This document shows, piece after piece, positions 9,055-18,290 of a DNA stretch of 64,000 nucleotides; the first letter of the stretch is position 1; each line of letters starts with the position of its first letter. The notes under the pieces are model-generated. The model saw only the letters and a program-made list of their open reading frames with translations, did no database searches and had not been told where the DNA came from. Both the position numbers and the translations under genes were made by a program. This DNA is from Prevotellaceae bacterium (GTDB lineage Bacteria; Bacteroidota; Bacteroidia; Bacteroidales; Muribaculaceae): contig JAETNS010000007.1 of assembly GCA_021772015.1 (NCBI GenBank), positions 1 to 64,000 on the forward strand. The letters are read 5' to 3'.

Positions 9055-10068
9055 TCATCGCCAAGGAAATTCCTTAGGAAGAGGCACACCCTTGACTGCT
9101 CTCCGTACCCGGGAGCAGAACTCCCTGACGACCTCCTTCACCGGCCCTGTCTCGCAGCCCAGGACTTTGAACAGCAGCCCTGCTCCATTGGGTAGATGGG
9201 TAATACCCGCCGACAAACGGGAATCCCGGTTGATAAACGCGTCAGTGGCTTCATAGATTTCCTTTGCTTTCTCTTCCGGAGTCACGACAACAACGTTTGC
9301 AAAGATATCATACCCGTGCATCACCCCTATATCACGTACATCCGTATTTACGGGATCGATGATGAATTTTTCCCTGAAAAGCTGCTTCCCGTCAGGACGT
9401 TCCCCATGAGTGCATACCGATAGCAGGTCAAAACAAAACATCTCGCCGTCTTTGTAATATTTCCGGCCTCCCGTGAAGATCTCGGAATAAAAGACAGTGG
9501 CGGAGGGATGGACTATCATTCTCGTGTCGGATATGAAACGGGTATGACGGCAAGGGATCACCGGTTCAGGCAGGAATTCGAGATATCCTCCCTCGTCGAC
9601 CTTTATGACCTGCGACAGACCGGAATAATTGTCTCGCATCTCGGCAAGCTTTGTGGCAGCCCCGGTGGAGACAAACGCCATGGCGTCTTTACCCACAGAA
9701 ATGTTCTGGCGGTAACGGTCTCCATCGACATTCGGGCCTCCTGATGAAAGGATATATACACACGGCATACCGGGAAGCTCCTCATCGAAATACAGTTCCT
9801 GCTGAACGATAAGCGGCGCACGCCTGTCAAGTTCGCGAAGGATCGATTTCCCTGAAGAGTCTAACTCGAAACCGAGATTAAGGTAGCCATGCTTGCCCGG
9901 GGCTCCGACATATATTGCCCTTGGAGGGGTAAGATAGGGAGCCATTTCCGGAGCATCATCAAAGCTGACCACCGGTATATCTGAATATTCTCGTTTAACT
10001 TCCTTCATTGTTGATGAATGCTGAGGGGTTGGGTGAAAGTCGGCCCGTAAAAACAATCTGAGGGCCAT
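9055..10068 (-). CDS. ureD: Urease accessory protein UreD (UreH)
   Basis: Scaffold of the urease activation complex; it binds apo-urease and recruits UreF and UreG for nickel delivery. The visible segments YIL SSGGPNVDGDRY, STGAATKLAEM and RMIVHPSATVFYSEIFTGGR correspond to the conserved UreD beta-sheet repeats. The start is uncertain: ATG 10068 leaves a 12-base gap to ureG, whereas ATG 10008 (MKEVKREYSD) removes 20 residues that look unconserved. It lies between ureG and the urea transporter, an order in which ureD comes last among the accessory genes. Confidence 0.88.
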   Translation of the reverse strand: MALRLFLRADFHPTPQHSSTMKEVKREYSDIPVVSFDDAPEMAPYLTPPRAIYVGAPGKHGYLNLGFELDSSGKSILRELDRRAPLIVQQELYFDEELPGMPCVYILSSGGPNVDGDRYRQNISVGKDAMAFVSTGAATKLAEMRDNYSGLSQVIKVDEGGYLEFLPEPVIPCRHTRFISDTRMIVHPSATVFYSEIFTGGRKYYKDGEMFCFDLLSVCTHGERPDGKQLFREKFIIDPVNTDVRDIGVMHGYDIFANVVVVTPEEKAKEIYEATDAFINRDSRLSAGITHLPNGAGLLFKVLGCETGPVKEVVREFCSRVRRAVKGVPLPKEFPWR

Positions 10069-10080
10069 CCGGTTGTCATC

Positions 10081-10701
10081 TCAGACCTTCTTGTCGAAAA
10101 GAGCCATCTTATGGATCAGATCGATAAGCTCGTCGATACCCTCGCCTGTCATTGAGTTGGTGAAGACAAACGGTTTTCCGGGGCGCATGAGCTTTGAGTC
10201 ATGATCCATAACCTCCAGGGAAGCTCCGACATAAGGCGCGAGATCCGTCTTGTTGATGACAAGTATGTCGCTCTGTGAAATGCCGGGGCCATCCTTACGG
10301 GGAATCTTGTCGCCTGCGGCCACATCGATCACATATATGAAGAAATCGACAAGAGCCGGCGAGAAAGTCAATGTAAGATTGTCTCCTCCCGATTCGATGA
10401 AGACAATGTCGGCATCCGGAAACTTGGCCTCCATCTCCTCGACAGCCGCGATATTCATCGAAGGATCCTCACGCACGGCTGTATGCGGGCAAGCCCCGGT
10501 CTCGACTCCAATGATACGCTCTTCGGCCAAAACCCCTTTGAGTATTTTACGGACATGTTTCGCGTCCTCCGTCGTGACAATGTCGTTGGTGATGATCAAC
10601 ACCTTGTATCCTTTGTCGATAAGGCGTGGGGTTATTGCTTCAATCAGGGAGGTCTTGCCCGATCCTACGGGGCCCCCGATACCGATTCTGCAAGTGCTCA
10701 T
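10081..10701 (-). CDS. ureG: Urease accessory GTPase UreG
   Basis: SIMIBI-class GTPase that supplies energy for insertion of nickel into apo-urease. The P-loop [11 protein letters not shown] is at residues 8-18. The metal-binding CPH motif occurs in TGACPHTAV near residues 72-80, and the ESGGDNL segment and the NKTDL guanine-specificity motif are present. At 206 residues it is typical and lacks a long His-rich N-terminus, consistent with the His tail being on UreE. It lies 12 bases before ureD and 37 bases after ureF. Confidence 0.97.
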   Translation of the reverse strand: MSTCRIGIGGPVGSGKTSLIEAITPRLIDKGYKVLIITNDIVTTEDAKHVRKILKGVLAEERIIGVETGACPHTAVREDPSMNIAAVEEMEAKFPDADIVFIESGGDNLTLTFSPALVDFFIYVIDVAAGDKIPRKDGPGISQSDILVINKTDLAPYVGASLEVMDHDSKLMRPGKPFVFTNSMTGEGIDELIDLIHKMALFDKKV

Positions 10702-10738
10702 ATATCTATAATGTAATTTTTATAATAAACTATTGAAA

Positions 10739-11419
10739 TCAGCTCATGAACATCCTCATGTTTCCCTTCTCATGAAGGGAGGCGAAAATGTCAGCCTCGG
10801 GGACGAACGCGTTCATATCCTCAACCCTCATGTCTCGTGCCTTCTCATACAGCCGGGGCACATCCTCAGAAAGGCGGAAAAGGATCTCCTGGGTGTCGAA
10901 ATGAGATACGCGGACGCAACGCAGGGCCGCTCCGAGAACCATGTTTATGACTCCATATTGATGAGAGGCAAACAACTCCTCCTCTCCCAGTCCTTCGGCG
11001 GCAAACGCAAGTCCCTGGGCGACAGGGAAACTGCCCGGAGTCAGTTCCTCCTTGATGTCACGGTGCCATAACGCGACCATTTTGTTGCCGGGGTAAAACC
11101 TTTCGGCGAGTTCCGCCATCTTCCGTCCCATGCGCTGAAGCATTGTCCGGGCCTCATCGTTCATCTTGAACAACATCAGCTGACTGTCAACCTCCTCTAT
11201 TCCCCTGAGATTGTTTCTCAATGCCTCCCGATAGGCCAGCAAAGCAGCCACACCGTCGGAGAACGCACCTTGGAGGGCTACCGAACGTGTATATTGTTCG
11301 AGAGTCGAGGCATCATGGACTATCCCCTCGTAAGCGGCAGTCTCAAGACCGTTTGAGAAAGAGAAAGTGCCGACAGGGAATGTCGAGTCGGTCATCTGCA
11401 ACAGGCGCATTACTTTCAT
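10739..11419 (-). CDS. ureF: Urease accessory protein UreF
   Basis: All-helical accessory protein that bridges UreD-urease and UreG and gates GTP hydrolysis. It starts MRLLQMTDSTFPVGTFSFSNGLE after MKV, the hallmark of UreF N-termini. The C-terminal ALRCVRVSHFDTQEIL segment is also conserved. Length 226 is normal. The start codon is separated by only one base from a 183-bp inverted-repeat element, so the 5' leader of ureF is made of that element. Confidence 0.93.
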   Translation of the reverse strand: MKVMRLLQMTDSTFPVGTFSFSNGLETAAYEGIVHDASTLEQYTRSVALQGAFSDGVAALLAYREALRNNLRGIEEVDSQLMLFKMNDEARTMLQRMGRKMAELAERFYPGNKMVALWHRDIKEELTPGSFPVAQGLAFAAEGLGEEELFASHQYGVINMVLGAALRCVRVSHFDTQEILFRLSEDVPRLYEKARDMRVEDMNAFVPEADIFASLHEKGNMRMFMS

Positions 11420-11420
11420 A

Positions 11421-11603
11421 TAAGTAACTGTTCAAAATTATTTTATTAACTGATCTCATTATTTCAATGTTTTCCCGGCGGCTTATTGGTGTCTTTCCAT
11501 CTCGTCGTCAATCGCGTAGCTCGCCACGCTCATTCCTCCTTGATGAAAAGCCCCTCAAAAATCCCCTCGGCAAAACATCAAAATAATTTTGACCAGTTAC
11601 TTA
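11421..11603. repeat. 183-bp inverted-repeat (MITE-like) element between ureE and ureF
   Basis: The element is bounded by 24-base terminal inverted repeats at 11421-11444 and 11580-11603 that differ at one position (they begin TAAGTAACTG). Just inside, ATGTTTT(C/G)CCG-type segments also pair, so much of the element could fold into a long hairpin. It has no open reading frame of note and no transposase. No clear target duplication is visible. It interrupts an otherwise compact accessory-gene operon. Whether it is a member of a genome-wide family cannot be decided from one copy. Confidence 0.7.
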
Positions 11604-11617
11604 GCGTGAATCAAAGT

Positions 11618-12190
11618 TTATAGACAGTGGTGGTGATGATGCTCTATGTCGGTGTTCTCATGACCCGCTCCACCGAAAAGACGACGCAGCTCACCCGGAG
11701 CGAGAAATGGGATTATATCCTTTCCTTCCTGAAACTCATAAGTGATGTCATCAATATTGTGGGTTTCCATCACCGCAAGCATCACTTTCTTGTCGACAGT
11801 CAGGGGGACATAGACCTTTGTTCCCTTGACTACAGCCGGCCAATGCTGATTGCCGATGGCGTGGCCAAGCTCCACACTGATTCGGATTATATCCTCAGGC
11901 GACAGCGACGACAGTTTTGACATGTCGATCACAAGCACATTGTTAAGATCGAGACGCAAGACAGCCGCCTCTCCCTTTTCGGGATCATAGGCAATTATGT
12001 CACCGTCGGATATGCGCGAACCGCGCTTAAGCGCGACCGGGAACTCTGTGCCATGATCCCCCTTGGCGAGGAATCTGCTTTTCTGGGCAGTCCATTGATC
12101 AAGGAACACGGTCTCTACATGGCAGTCATCGAGACGTTTTGACCATTCGGGATCGTGGATATTGCCAATCACTTCAGTAATCACATCCAT
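11618..12190 (-). CDS. ureE: Urease accessory nickel metallochaperone UreE
   Basis: Dimeric nickel-binding chaperone that hands Ni(II) to UreG. The N-terminal half carries the peptide-binding domain and the GSRISDGDIIAYD turn. The C-terminal domain contains the conserved IGNQHWPAVV segment, whose His bridges nickel at the dimer interface. The protein ends with a His-rich tail (ENTDIEHHHHHCL), a typical extra nickel store. The 190-residue length is on the long side. It follows ureC after a 189-base gap holding a hairpin and precedes the inverted-repeat element. Confidence 0.93.
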   Translation of the reverse strand: MDVITEVIGNIHDPEWSKRLDDCHVETVFLDQWTAQKSRFLAKGDHGTEFPVALKRGSRISDGDIIAYDPEKGEAAVLRLDLNNVLVIDMSKLSSLSPEDIIRISVELGHAIGNQHWPAVVKGTKVYVPLTVDKKVMLAVMETHNIDDITYEFQEGKDIIPFLAPGELRRLFGGAGHENTDIEHHHHHCL

Positions 12191-12290
12191 TTCTTATCTC
12201 TCTTTAAAATAAAAAGTTGAATTATCGAACCGAGGGTTCATCATTAAAACAACTCCCCGCCGAAATAGTTGTCTCCTGAAAGCGTCAAGC

Positions 12291-12312
12291 CCCGAAAAAT
12301 ATCATTTTCGGG
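12291..12312 (-). terminator. Hairpin in the ureC-ureE gap, possible attenuator
   Basis: CCCGAAAA and TTTTCGGG form an 8-bp stem with a 6-base loop 68 bases past the ureC stop. On the minus strand no long U tract follows, so it may act as a partial terminator or an mRNA-stabilising 3' end that separates the structural genes ureABC from the accessory genes. The rest of the 189-base gap shows nothing else I can name. Confidence 0.4.
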
Positions 12313-12379
12313 ACTTGGAAGTCATATGACATGACAGCGTTGCTTTCTCAGGCTATCACTGGTATGTCAGGAAGGGATG

Positions 12380-14098
12380 TCAACTGAACCAGTAAAGCTG
12401 AGCGAGAGGAAGTTCTTTTGCCGGAGGAACTGTCGCCAGTATTCCATCGACATAGACATTGAATGTCTCAGGATCAACCTCGATCTGTGGCATCGCGCTG
12501 TTGCGAACCATATCGGCCTTTGTGATCTGACGTGTGCCATGGACAGGATAGAAGATATTGTCTGTACCGACGCGCTGCTTGACCCCATTCTCATAACCGG
12601 CTCTGGAGACAAAACGCATGCATGTTTCAGGCATCGCCTTGCCGAACGAGCCGTACATCGGCCGCATGATCTTAGGTTGCGGGGTGGGAAGCGACGCATT
12701 GGGATCTCCCATGTTGGCCCAGTTGATCAGGCCCCCTTTGATGACCATCTTGGGTTTCGTGCCAAAGAAAGCGGGTTCCCAGAGGACAAGATCTGCCATC
12801 TTGCCGACTGCGATTGACCCAAGCACTTCGGATATACCATAAGTGATCGCGGGATTCAGGGTGATCTGGGCGAGGTAGCGCAGAACTCGGAAGTTATCGT
12901 TCTCGGTGGAATCTTCGGGCAGCTTCCCGCGCACCTGCTTCATGTACGAAGCCATCTGGAAAGTACGCATGAACGACTCCCCTACTCGTCCCATGGCCTG
13001 CGAGTCGGATGACACCATCGAGATTATACCGAGGTCATGGAAGATATTCTCGGCAGCCTGGGTCTCCGGGCGCACACGACTTTCAGCGAAAGCGACATCC
13101 GAGGGGATCAGCGGGTTAAGATTATGGCAGACCATGATCATGTCAAACAGCTCTGCCTGGGAGTTGATCCCGTAAGGAAGTGTCGGGTTGGTCGAGGAAG
13201 GAAGCACATTGCTCATTGACGCCACTTTCAGCAGGTCAGGAGCATGGCCGCCACCTGCGCCCTCCGTGTGGTAAGTATGGATGGTACGTCCGTCGATCGC
13301 AGCGATTGTGTCTTCGACGTAACCGGCCTCATTCAGGGTGTCGGAGTGGAGGGCGACCTGTACGTCATACTGCTCCGCGCTGTCCATGCAGGCTCGGATC
13401 GCGCCCATTGTGGTACCCCAGTCTTCATGGAGCTTGAATCCGCAAAGACCTGCCTCAAGCTGTTCGTCGAGAGTCTTACGGCAAGAGGAGTTTCCCTTTC
13501 CAAGGAAGCCCATGTTGATAGGCAGCCCCTCGGTGGCCTTGAGCATCATGTCGAGGTTCCATTTTCCGGAGGTTATGGTGGTTCCATTTGAGCCGTCTGT
13601 CGGGCCGATACCTCCCCCGATAAGGGTAGTTATACCATTGCTCAGGCAGTCGTAAGCCTGCTGTGGGCAAACCATGTGGACGTGGCCGTCGATTCCGGCA
13701 GCGGTAAGGATCAGGTGTTCACCGGATATCGCGTCGGTAGAGGGACCGGTACACAAGGTTGGCGTTACACCTTCCATTATATTGGGGTTGCCTGCCTTTC
13801 CTATTCCGGCGATTTTGCCATCCTTTACCCCGACATCCGCCTTTATGACTCCCAGGATAGGGTCAAGGATCGTGACATTTGTGATCACAAGGTCAAGGGA
13901 TCCGGCATCCGATGTGATCTCATTGGCTGTCCCCATGCCGTCACGCAGCGTTTTGCCGCCGCCATATACGGCCTCGTCTCCATATACACGGAGGTCCTTT
14001 TCAATCTGGACGTAAAGGTCAGTGTTGGCAAGACGAATTTTGTCACCTACGGTCGGGCCGAACAGGTTGTTGTTTTCTTGTCTTGATATAGTTGCCAT
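12380..14098 (-). CDS. ureC: Urease subunit alpha UreC
   Basis: Catalytic subunit of nickel urease, hydrolysing urea to ammonia and carbamate in the cytoplasm. All key residues are visible in the 572-residue protein: nickel ligands His139 and His141 in DGHVH, the lysine that becomes carbamylated, Lys222, in GFKLHEDWG, His250, His276 and Asp364 in SSDSQ. The mobile-flap Cys323 and catalytic His324 are in MVCHN; the position after the catalytic His, often a second His, is Asn. It lies 54 bases after ureB. The enzyme should be active if nickel is supplied. Confidence 0.98.
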   Translation of the reverse strand: MATISRQENNNLFGPTVGDKIRLANTDLYVQIEKDLRVYGDEAVYGGGKTLRDGMGTANEITSDAGSLDLVITNVTILDPILGVIKADVGVKDGKIAGIGKAGNPNIMEGVTPTLCTGPSTDAISGEHLILTAAGIDGHVHMVCPQQAYDCLSNGITTLIGGGIGPTDGSNGTTITSGKWNLDMMLKATEGLPINMGFLGKGNSSCRKTLDEQLEAGLCGFKLHEDWGTTMGAIRACMDSAEQYDVQVALHSDTLNEAGYVEDTIAAIDGRTIHTYHTEGAGGGHAPDLLKVASMSNVLPSSTNPTLPYGINSQAELFDMIMVCHNLNPLIPSDVAFAESRVRPETQAAENIFHDLGIISMVSSDSQAMGRVGESFMRTFQMASYMKQVRGKLPEDSTENDNFRVLRYLAQITLNPAITYGISEVLGSIAVGKMADLVLWEPAFFGTKPKMVIKGGLINWANMGDPNASLPTPQPKIMRPMYGSFGKAMPETCMRFVSRAGYENGVKQRVGTDNIFYPVHGTRQITKADMVRNSAMPQIEVDPETFNVYVDGILATVPPAKELPLAQLYWFS

Positions 14099-14152
14099 TT
14101 CGTTTTCTGGTTTGAGGTTGATGGGATAGGTTTGTTGACCTGCGTTTTCAGG

Positions 14153-14752
14153 TCAGTCCTTTGTTGATTCTCCCGAAGTGAACTGCGTGACATCCGTCTC
14201 TTCAGGCGCGGACTTGAACTGGTATTCCTTCATCAGTTCGACTGCGCGCAGATACTTCGGATAATATGTCGGGAAATCCTCTCCACCGGTATAGCCGTCG
14301 ACAAGATTGTTGAAACCTATCACTCGGCGTTTACCCCAATACGTCACCAGTTCGACCTCTTTCTCATCGCCGGGCTCAAAACGGATGGCTGTAGTGGCGG
14401 GTATGTTGAGATGATATCCGTATGCTTTCGGACGGTCAAACTCAAGATAACGGTTTACTTCGAAGAAATGGTAATGTGACCCGACCTGGATAGGACGGTC
14501 GCCTGTATTGCGGACCTTAAGTGTGACAGTCCTGCGGTTAGTATTGTATTCTATGGGTGTCTTCTCAAGGATCACTCCTCCCACCGGCACATATTCAGCC
14601 GGGGTAAAACCGGGAGTATTGGGGTACGCGATCTGCGACTTTCCCTGGAAAACGCCCATGGGGGTCCCATAGCTTTCTGCAGGCTGTGAAGCGGTAGCCG
14701 GAGCGGGCGTTGCCACAGGAGCCTTTGCAGCTGTATTGTCATTCGTGCTCAT
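14153..14752 (-). CDS. ureB: Urease subunit beta UreB with long N- and C-terminal extensions
   Basis: Small structural subunit packing against UreC. The conserved core spans about residues 53-153 and includes [19 protein letters not shown] and [14 protein letters not shown]. The whole protein is 199 residues, while stand-alone UreB is usually 100-130. The first 52 residues start with an Ala/Pro/Thr-rich low-complexity tract, and about 46 extra residues follow the core ([10 protein letters not shown] to a Glu/Thr/Ser-rich end). It is not fused to UreA, which is a separate gene 53 bases upstream. The extensions may be lineage-specific. Confidence 0.94.
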   Translation of the reverse strand: MSTNDNTAAKAPVATPAPATASQPAESYGTPMGVFQGKSQIAYPNTPGFTPAEYVPVGGVILEKTPIEYNTNRRTVTLKVRNTGDRPIQVGSHYHFFEVNRYLEFDRPKAYGYHLNIPATTAIRFEPGDEKEVELVTYWGKRRVIGFNNLVDGYTGGEDFPTYYPKYLRAVELMKEYQFKSAPEETDVTQFTSGESTKD

Positions 14753-14805
14753 TGTCTTTGAATCTTAGTTACTGGTAATACTGAAAGCCACTCTCCTGTC
14801 TGTGT

Positions 14806-15108
14806 CTATTTTATAGGATGGTGGATACTTACAAGGCGAGAGCCGTCGGTGAAGACCGCTTCTACCTGCAACAAGTCAATCATATCGGCGACACCATCCA
14901 TGACCTGCTCTTTTTTCAGGACATTGGCGGCATCGTGCATGACCTCCTCAACGGTCTTCCCCTCGCGGGCGCCTTCCAGGGCGCATGAAGTTATATACGC
15001 TACTGATTCGGGATAATTGAGCTTCAATCCCTTGTTGAGTCTACGCTCGGCGATCATTCCAAGCGAGAGCAGTTTGAGCTTGTCCAGCTCTTTAGGTGTA
15101 AGATGCAT
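14806..15108 (-). CDS. ureA: Urease subunit gamma UreA
   Basis: Smallest structural urease subunit, 100 residues as usual. It starts [13 protein letters not shown] and contains [13 protein letters not shown] and the [11 protein letters not shown] segment, all strongly conserved. It is the first gene of the urease locus, 85 bases after folC on the same strand. No TAnnTTTG box was found in that AT-rich gap, so the locus may use a different promoter or be read in part from folC. Confidence 0.97.
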   Translation of the reverse strand: MHLTPKELDKLKLLSLGMIAERRLNKGLKLNYPESVAYITSCALEGAREGKTVEEVMHDAANVLKKEQVMDGVADMIDLLQVEAVFTDGSRLVSIHHPIK

Positions 15109-15193
15109 AGTTCAGACGTTTTGGATTGTCCTTAAAAACTTAACATCTTTTAAACACCCGGCGTAATCTAAAAGTTTTTCAAAAGCAGCCCTT

Positions 15194-16561
15194 TTAAATT
15201 ATTTTTTCTCTCAGCTCTGACAGGAGATCAGCCACAACGAAAGTGGATCCCCCGACAAATATCATGGGCCTTTCTCCACTACAGTTCTCCGGATCGACCG
15301 AAGCGGCCCTGCGCCCGGCGATCTCCATCGCCGCAGCGACATCGGGAGCCGTCATGCCGTCACGACCGGCCATACGGCCAAGAGCAGCAAGCCGGGATTC
15401 CGGCATTGCCCTGGGGACGGAGGCTTTGGTATAGATGATCTCAGCTCGATCGGGGATCAGCGGGAGGATATGCGAGACATCCTTGTCATTGACAAATCCG
15501 AGCACCATCACCAATGGTCCGGGATAGCTGTCAAGCTGACGCGACAGATAACGCCATCCCCCCTCGTTATGGCCTGTGTCACATATGACCAAAGGATCAT
15601 CGCCGACCTTCATCCAGCGACCCGACAATCCGGTCATGACCGCCACATCCCGAAGCCCATCAGCTACGGCGCGGTCATGGAAATCGACTCCAGCCTTACG
15701 GAGGGCTGTCAATGCGGCCAATATGGTCTGCAGGTTCTTCTCCTGGCAATACCCCGTCAACCCATATTCAATAATGCCAAATGGAGTTTCCGCTTCAATA
15801 CAGCTGTCTTTTCTGACGACATTCTTTGCCGGCCGGGAATCATCAGCGAAACATATCGGGCTGCCTGCAACGGCTGCCCTGTCAAGGAACACATCCTTCA
15901 CACCTCCGGCCGCTTCACCTATCACACATAGTATCCCCGGTTTGATTATTCCGGCTTTTTCAGACGCGATCAATTCAAGCGTGTCGCCAAGTTGCGCCAT
16001 GTGATCAAAGGATATGTTCGTGATCACAGACAAGAGCGGCGTTATTATATTGGTGGAGTCAAGCCTGCCTCCAAGCCCGACCTCGATTATCGCATAATCC
16101 ACTCCGCTTCTGGCAAACCAGTCGAAGGCCATCACCGTCGTAAGCTCAAAGAATGAAGGTTCGAGGGTGACACCACCTCCAGCGTCGGCAATTTCTTTGA
16201 AACGCCTCACGAAACCGGTCACCTCTCTTTCAGGAATCATCTCACCGTCCACCTTTATCCGTTCCCTGAAATCCAGCAGATGGGGCGATGTGAACAGCCC
16301 GACTTTGTAACCGGCCGATTGCAGCACAGCCGCCAATGAGTGGGCCGTCGACCCCTTGCCGTTTGTCCCCCCTACATGAACCATACGCAGATTTTTATGA
16401 GGATTCCCGAACATTTCCGACAAGCGGGTGACTGTAGCGAGTCCGGGTTTGTAAGCGGCGGCTCCTATCTGTTGGAATTGTGGGGTCTGGCTGTAAAGGA
16501 AATCCAGAGTTTCCTGATAAGCTGAAGGCTCACGCATATTTGACCTTGTTACGTTGATCAT
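15194..16561 (-). CDS. folC: Bifunctional folylpolyglutamate / dihydrofolate synthase FolC
   Basis: ATP-dependent ligase adding glutamate to dihydropteroate and to reduced folates. The 455-residue protein has the P-loop VGGTNGKGST near residues 63-72, the FTSPHLLDFRERI segment near residue 95 and the C-terminal Mur-ligase fold with CDTGHNEGGW. The start is ATG 16561 or, closer to relatives, ATG 16537 (MREPSAYQETL). It lies 3 bases after the chromate-transporter pair. Confidence 0.93.
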   Translation of the reverse strand: MINVTRSNMREPSAYQETLDFLYSQTPQFQQIGAAAYKPGLATVTRLSEMFGNPHKNLRMVHVGGTNGKGSTAHSLAAVLQSAGYKVGLFTSPHLLDFRERIKVDGEMIPEREVTGFVRRFKEIADAGGGVTLEPSFFELTTVMAFDWFARSGVDYAIIEVGLGGRLDSTNIITPLLSVITNISFDHMAQLGDTLELIASEKAGIIKPGILCVIGEAAGGVKDVFLDRAAVAGSPICFADDSRPAKNVVRKDSCIEAETPFGIIEYGLTGYCQEKNLQTILAALTALRKAGVDFHDRAVADGLRDVAVMTGLSGRWMKVGDDPLVICDTGHNEGGWRYLSRQLDSYPGPLVMVLGFVNDKDVSHILPLIPDRAEIIYTKASVPRAMPESRLAALGRMAGRDGMTAPDVAAAMEIAGRRAASVDPENCSGERPMIFVGGSTFVVADLLSELREKII

Positions 16562-16564
16562 GGT

Positions 16565-17131
16565 TCAACAATAAATGATAAATCCGGCGATTCCGGAAGC
16601 GACAATTACCAATATCGGATGCACACGGGTGAAAAGCACTGTCGATAACGCGCATGCCGCGATTATGACAGAGATCACGACATCAGTGGTGGACGTGCCG
16701 AAATTCTCTCCGTTCATCAGCAACAATGCCGCGGAGGCTATCAATCCGATCACGACGGGGCGTAATCCCGAAAAAATCCCTCTGATCACCAGGCTGTCCC
16801 TGTGACGCGATATGAAATGGCTTGTATACGACACTAACAGGAATGATGGCAATACGACAACCAAAGTGCATACCAATGAACCAAGCAAGCCCCAGAGAGG
16901 ACTGTCATAACCCGCATGGAGAGGAGCCACATAACCGATATAGGTGGCCGAATTGATTCCTATCGGTCCGGGGGTCATCTGGGAAATCGCCACAATGTCG
17001 GTGAACATTTTAGGAGTGATCCACCCCGGACCGACTATCTCCCTTTCGATCAGAGACAACATGGCATACCCTCCGCCAAAGCCGAAAAGGCCTATTTTAA
17101 GGTAACTCCAGATCAATTTAAGATATATCAT
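16565..17131 (-). CDS. Chromate transporter ChrA-type, second half-size subunit
   Basis: Half-length (188 residues) CHR-family membrane protein. The N-terminal SYLKIGLFGFGGGYAMLSLIERE and SQMTPGPIGINSATYIG segments are the family's two signature motifs. It overlaps the preceding homolog by 4 bases (ATGA), the normal layout for short-chain pairs that act together. The family can expel chromate, but in an anaerobe its real substrate is not known. It is followed by folC after 3 bases. Confidence 0.88.
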   Translation of the reverse strand: MIYLKLIWSYLKIGLFGFGGGYAMLSLIEREIVGPGWITPKMFTDIVAISQMTPGPIGINSATYIGYVAPLHAGYDSPLWGLLGSLVCTLVVVLPSFLLVSYTSHFISRHRDSLVIRGIFSGLRPVVIGLIASAALLLMNGENFGTSTTDVVISVIIAACALSTVLFTRVHPILVIVASGIAGFIIYC

Positions 17132-17820
17132 ACACCCTCCTTTCTTTCTTCTTTGTCAAGGTCCTCGATTTTCCTGGCCGAGGCAGTCTGCATCTTGGCA
17201 ATACCGAGCCGTCTCTCTTGTCGGCGAAACCATAGATACCCCCCGACACCTCCGATCACAACAAATAATATCGGATTGGACACAACCGGCCATTTCGACC
17301 ATATCAACAACGCCGTAACGACAGGGATCCATACTGTCTTCCACCCTATTTTCGCAGCTTTTCCCGAAGTTATCACGGGTGCGACAATCAAAGCCACAAC
17401 CGCCGGACGTATTCCCCGGAAAATAGCCGAGACGACTTTGTTGTTCTGGATAAGGTCAGGTGTGAGGAAAACCGCTATGCAAAGTATTATAAGGAAACAC
17501 GGCAATATTGTGCCGGCTGCCGCAGCCAGGCTTCCAAGCCGCCCGCGCAACCTGTCGCCTACAGCCACGGATATGTTCACGGCGAGAATGCCCGGCAAAG
17601 ACTGGGCCACTGCCAGCAGGTCGAGAAACTCATCCCTGGGTATCCATTTACGCTTCTCCACCACTTCCCTCTCTATCAAAGATATCATCGCCCAGCCGCC
17701 ACCGAACGTAAACGCGCCGATCTTGGCGAAAGAGCTGAAAAGTTTCCGGTAGATTCTTTTCTCTGTGCCGGAATTCCGATCTGATATCACTTTTCCCTTT
17801 CTGTAGCTTCGTCCTGACAT
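17128..17820 (-). CDS. Chromate transporter ChrA-type, first half-size subunit
   Basis: A 230-residue CHR-family membrane protein with the motifs FAKIGAFTFGGGWAMISLIE near residues 33-52 and VAQSLPGILAVNISVAVG near residues 70-88. An unusually polar N-terminal 25 residues and a charged C-terminal tail (KIEDLDKEERKEGV) flank the membrane core. It forms a translationally coupled pair with the gene downstream. No TAnnTTTG box is seen before it. Confidence 0.87.
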   Translation of the reverse strand: MSGRSYRKGKVISDRNSGTEKRIYRKLFSSFAKIGAFTFGGGWAMISLIEREVVEKRKWIPRDEFLDLLAVAQSLPGILAVNISVAVGDRLRGRLGSLAAAAGTILPCFLIILCIAVFLTPDLIQNNKVVSAIFRGIRPAVVALIVAPVITSGKAAKIGWKTVWIPVVTALLIWSKWPVVSNPILFVVIGGVGGYLWFRRQERRLGIAKMQTASARKIEDLDKEERKEGV

Positions 17821-17907
17821 AAGTGTTCAGATTATCCTTAATAATAAATCCAGACTAATTTTAGACAGATTACTATTCGGATAATGGATAATTAGTATTC
17901 TGATAAA

Positions 17908-17940
17908 AAAGAGGCCTCCCGAAATTCGGGAAGCCTCTTT
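17908..17940 (-). terminator. Terminator after tRNA-Glu
   Basis: A strong stem: AAAGAGGC pairs with GCCTCTTT and TCCCGAA with TTCGGGA, with one C/A mismatch between the two helices. On the minus strand it is followed by a run of T residues, so it fits a rho-independent terminator for the tRNA 12 bases upstream. Confidence 0.85.
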
Positions 17941-17952
17941 CAACGGTTCTTG

Positions 17953-18025
17953 TAGCGAATCCGGGAATCGAACCCGGGTCTCCACCGTGAGAGGGTGGCG
18001 TGCTAGGCCACTACACTAAATCGCC
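17953..18025 (-). tRNA. tRNA-Glu (anticodon CTC)
   Basis: The minus strand folds into a cloverleaf. The anticodon arm CCACC-CTCTCAC-GGTGG gives anticodon CTC (Glu, codon GAG), and the T arm is CCGGG-TTCGATT-CCCGG. The acceptor stem has a G1-U72 wobble and a U6-U67 mismatch. The CCA end is not encoded in full. A matched promoter and terminator make it a single-gene unit. Confidence 0.92.
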
Positions 18026-18066
18026 GTTTTTATGTTTCGGGGGATGTCGTTTCCCTTTCAACGCTG

Positions 18067-18097
18067 CAAAGGTACGCACTTTTTCCGAACTGCCAAA
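18067..18097 (-). promoter_or_regulatory. Promoter of tRNA-Glu
   Basis: On the minus strand TTTG (18097-18094), a 19-base spacer and TACCTTTG (18074-18067) match the Bacteroidetes consensus TTTG-N19-21-TAnnTTTG. It lies 41 bases before the tRNA. Confidence 0.85.
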
Positions 18098-18196
18098 ATT
18101 TTCGCCAACTTTTTTCAAAAAAAATAATATCGGTCTATTGAAAATCCTATATCTGTTCCCCTTTAACATCTTAAGGGTCCAAGTCAACAAAAACAG

Positions 18197-18243
18197 AGAA
18201 GACACACCAAGACATTGTATCTCAATATCTTGATATGTCTTCT
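18197..18243 (-). terminator. Terminator of the surface-protein operon
   Basis: AGAAGACA and TGTCTTCT close a stem with inner AAGA/TCTT and ATTG/CAAT helices. On the minus strand a CTGTTTTTGTT tract follows. It lies 47 bases past the stop of the large lipoprotein gene. Confidence 0.75.
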
Positions 18244-18290
18244 CAATTACAAGCCGCTGACCAGAGTCAACAGCATGTCATTAAGATCGA

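Noticed and set aside
11421..11603. Ordinary intrinsic terminator between ureE and ureF
   Set aside because: The arms are far apart and matched at the very ends of the gap, and no T tract follows; a mobile-type element fits better.
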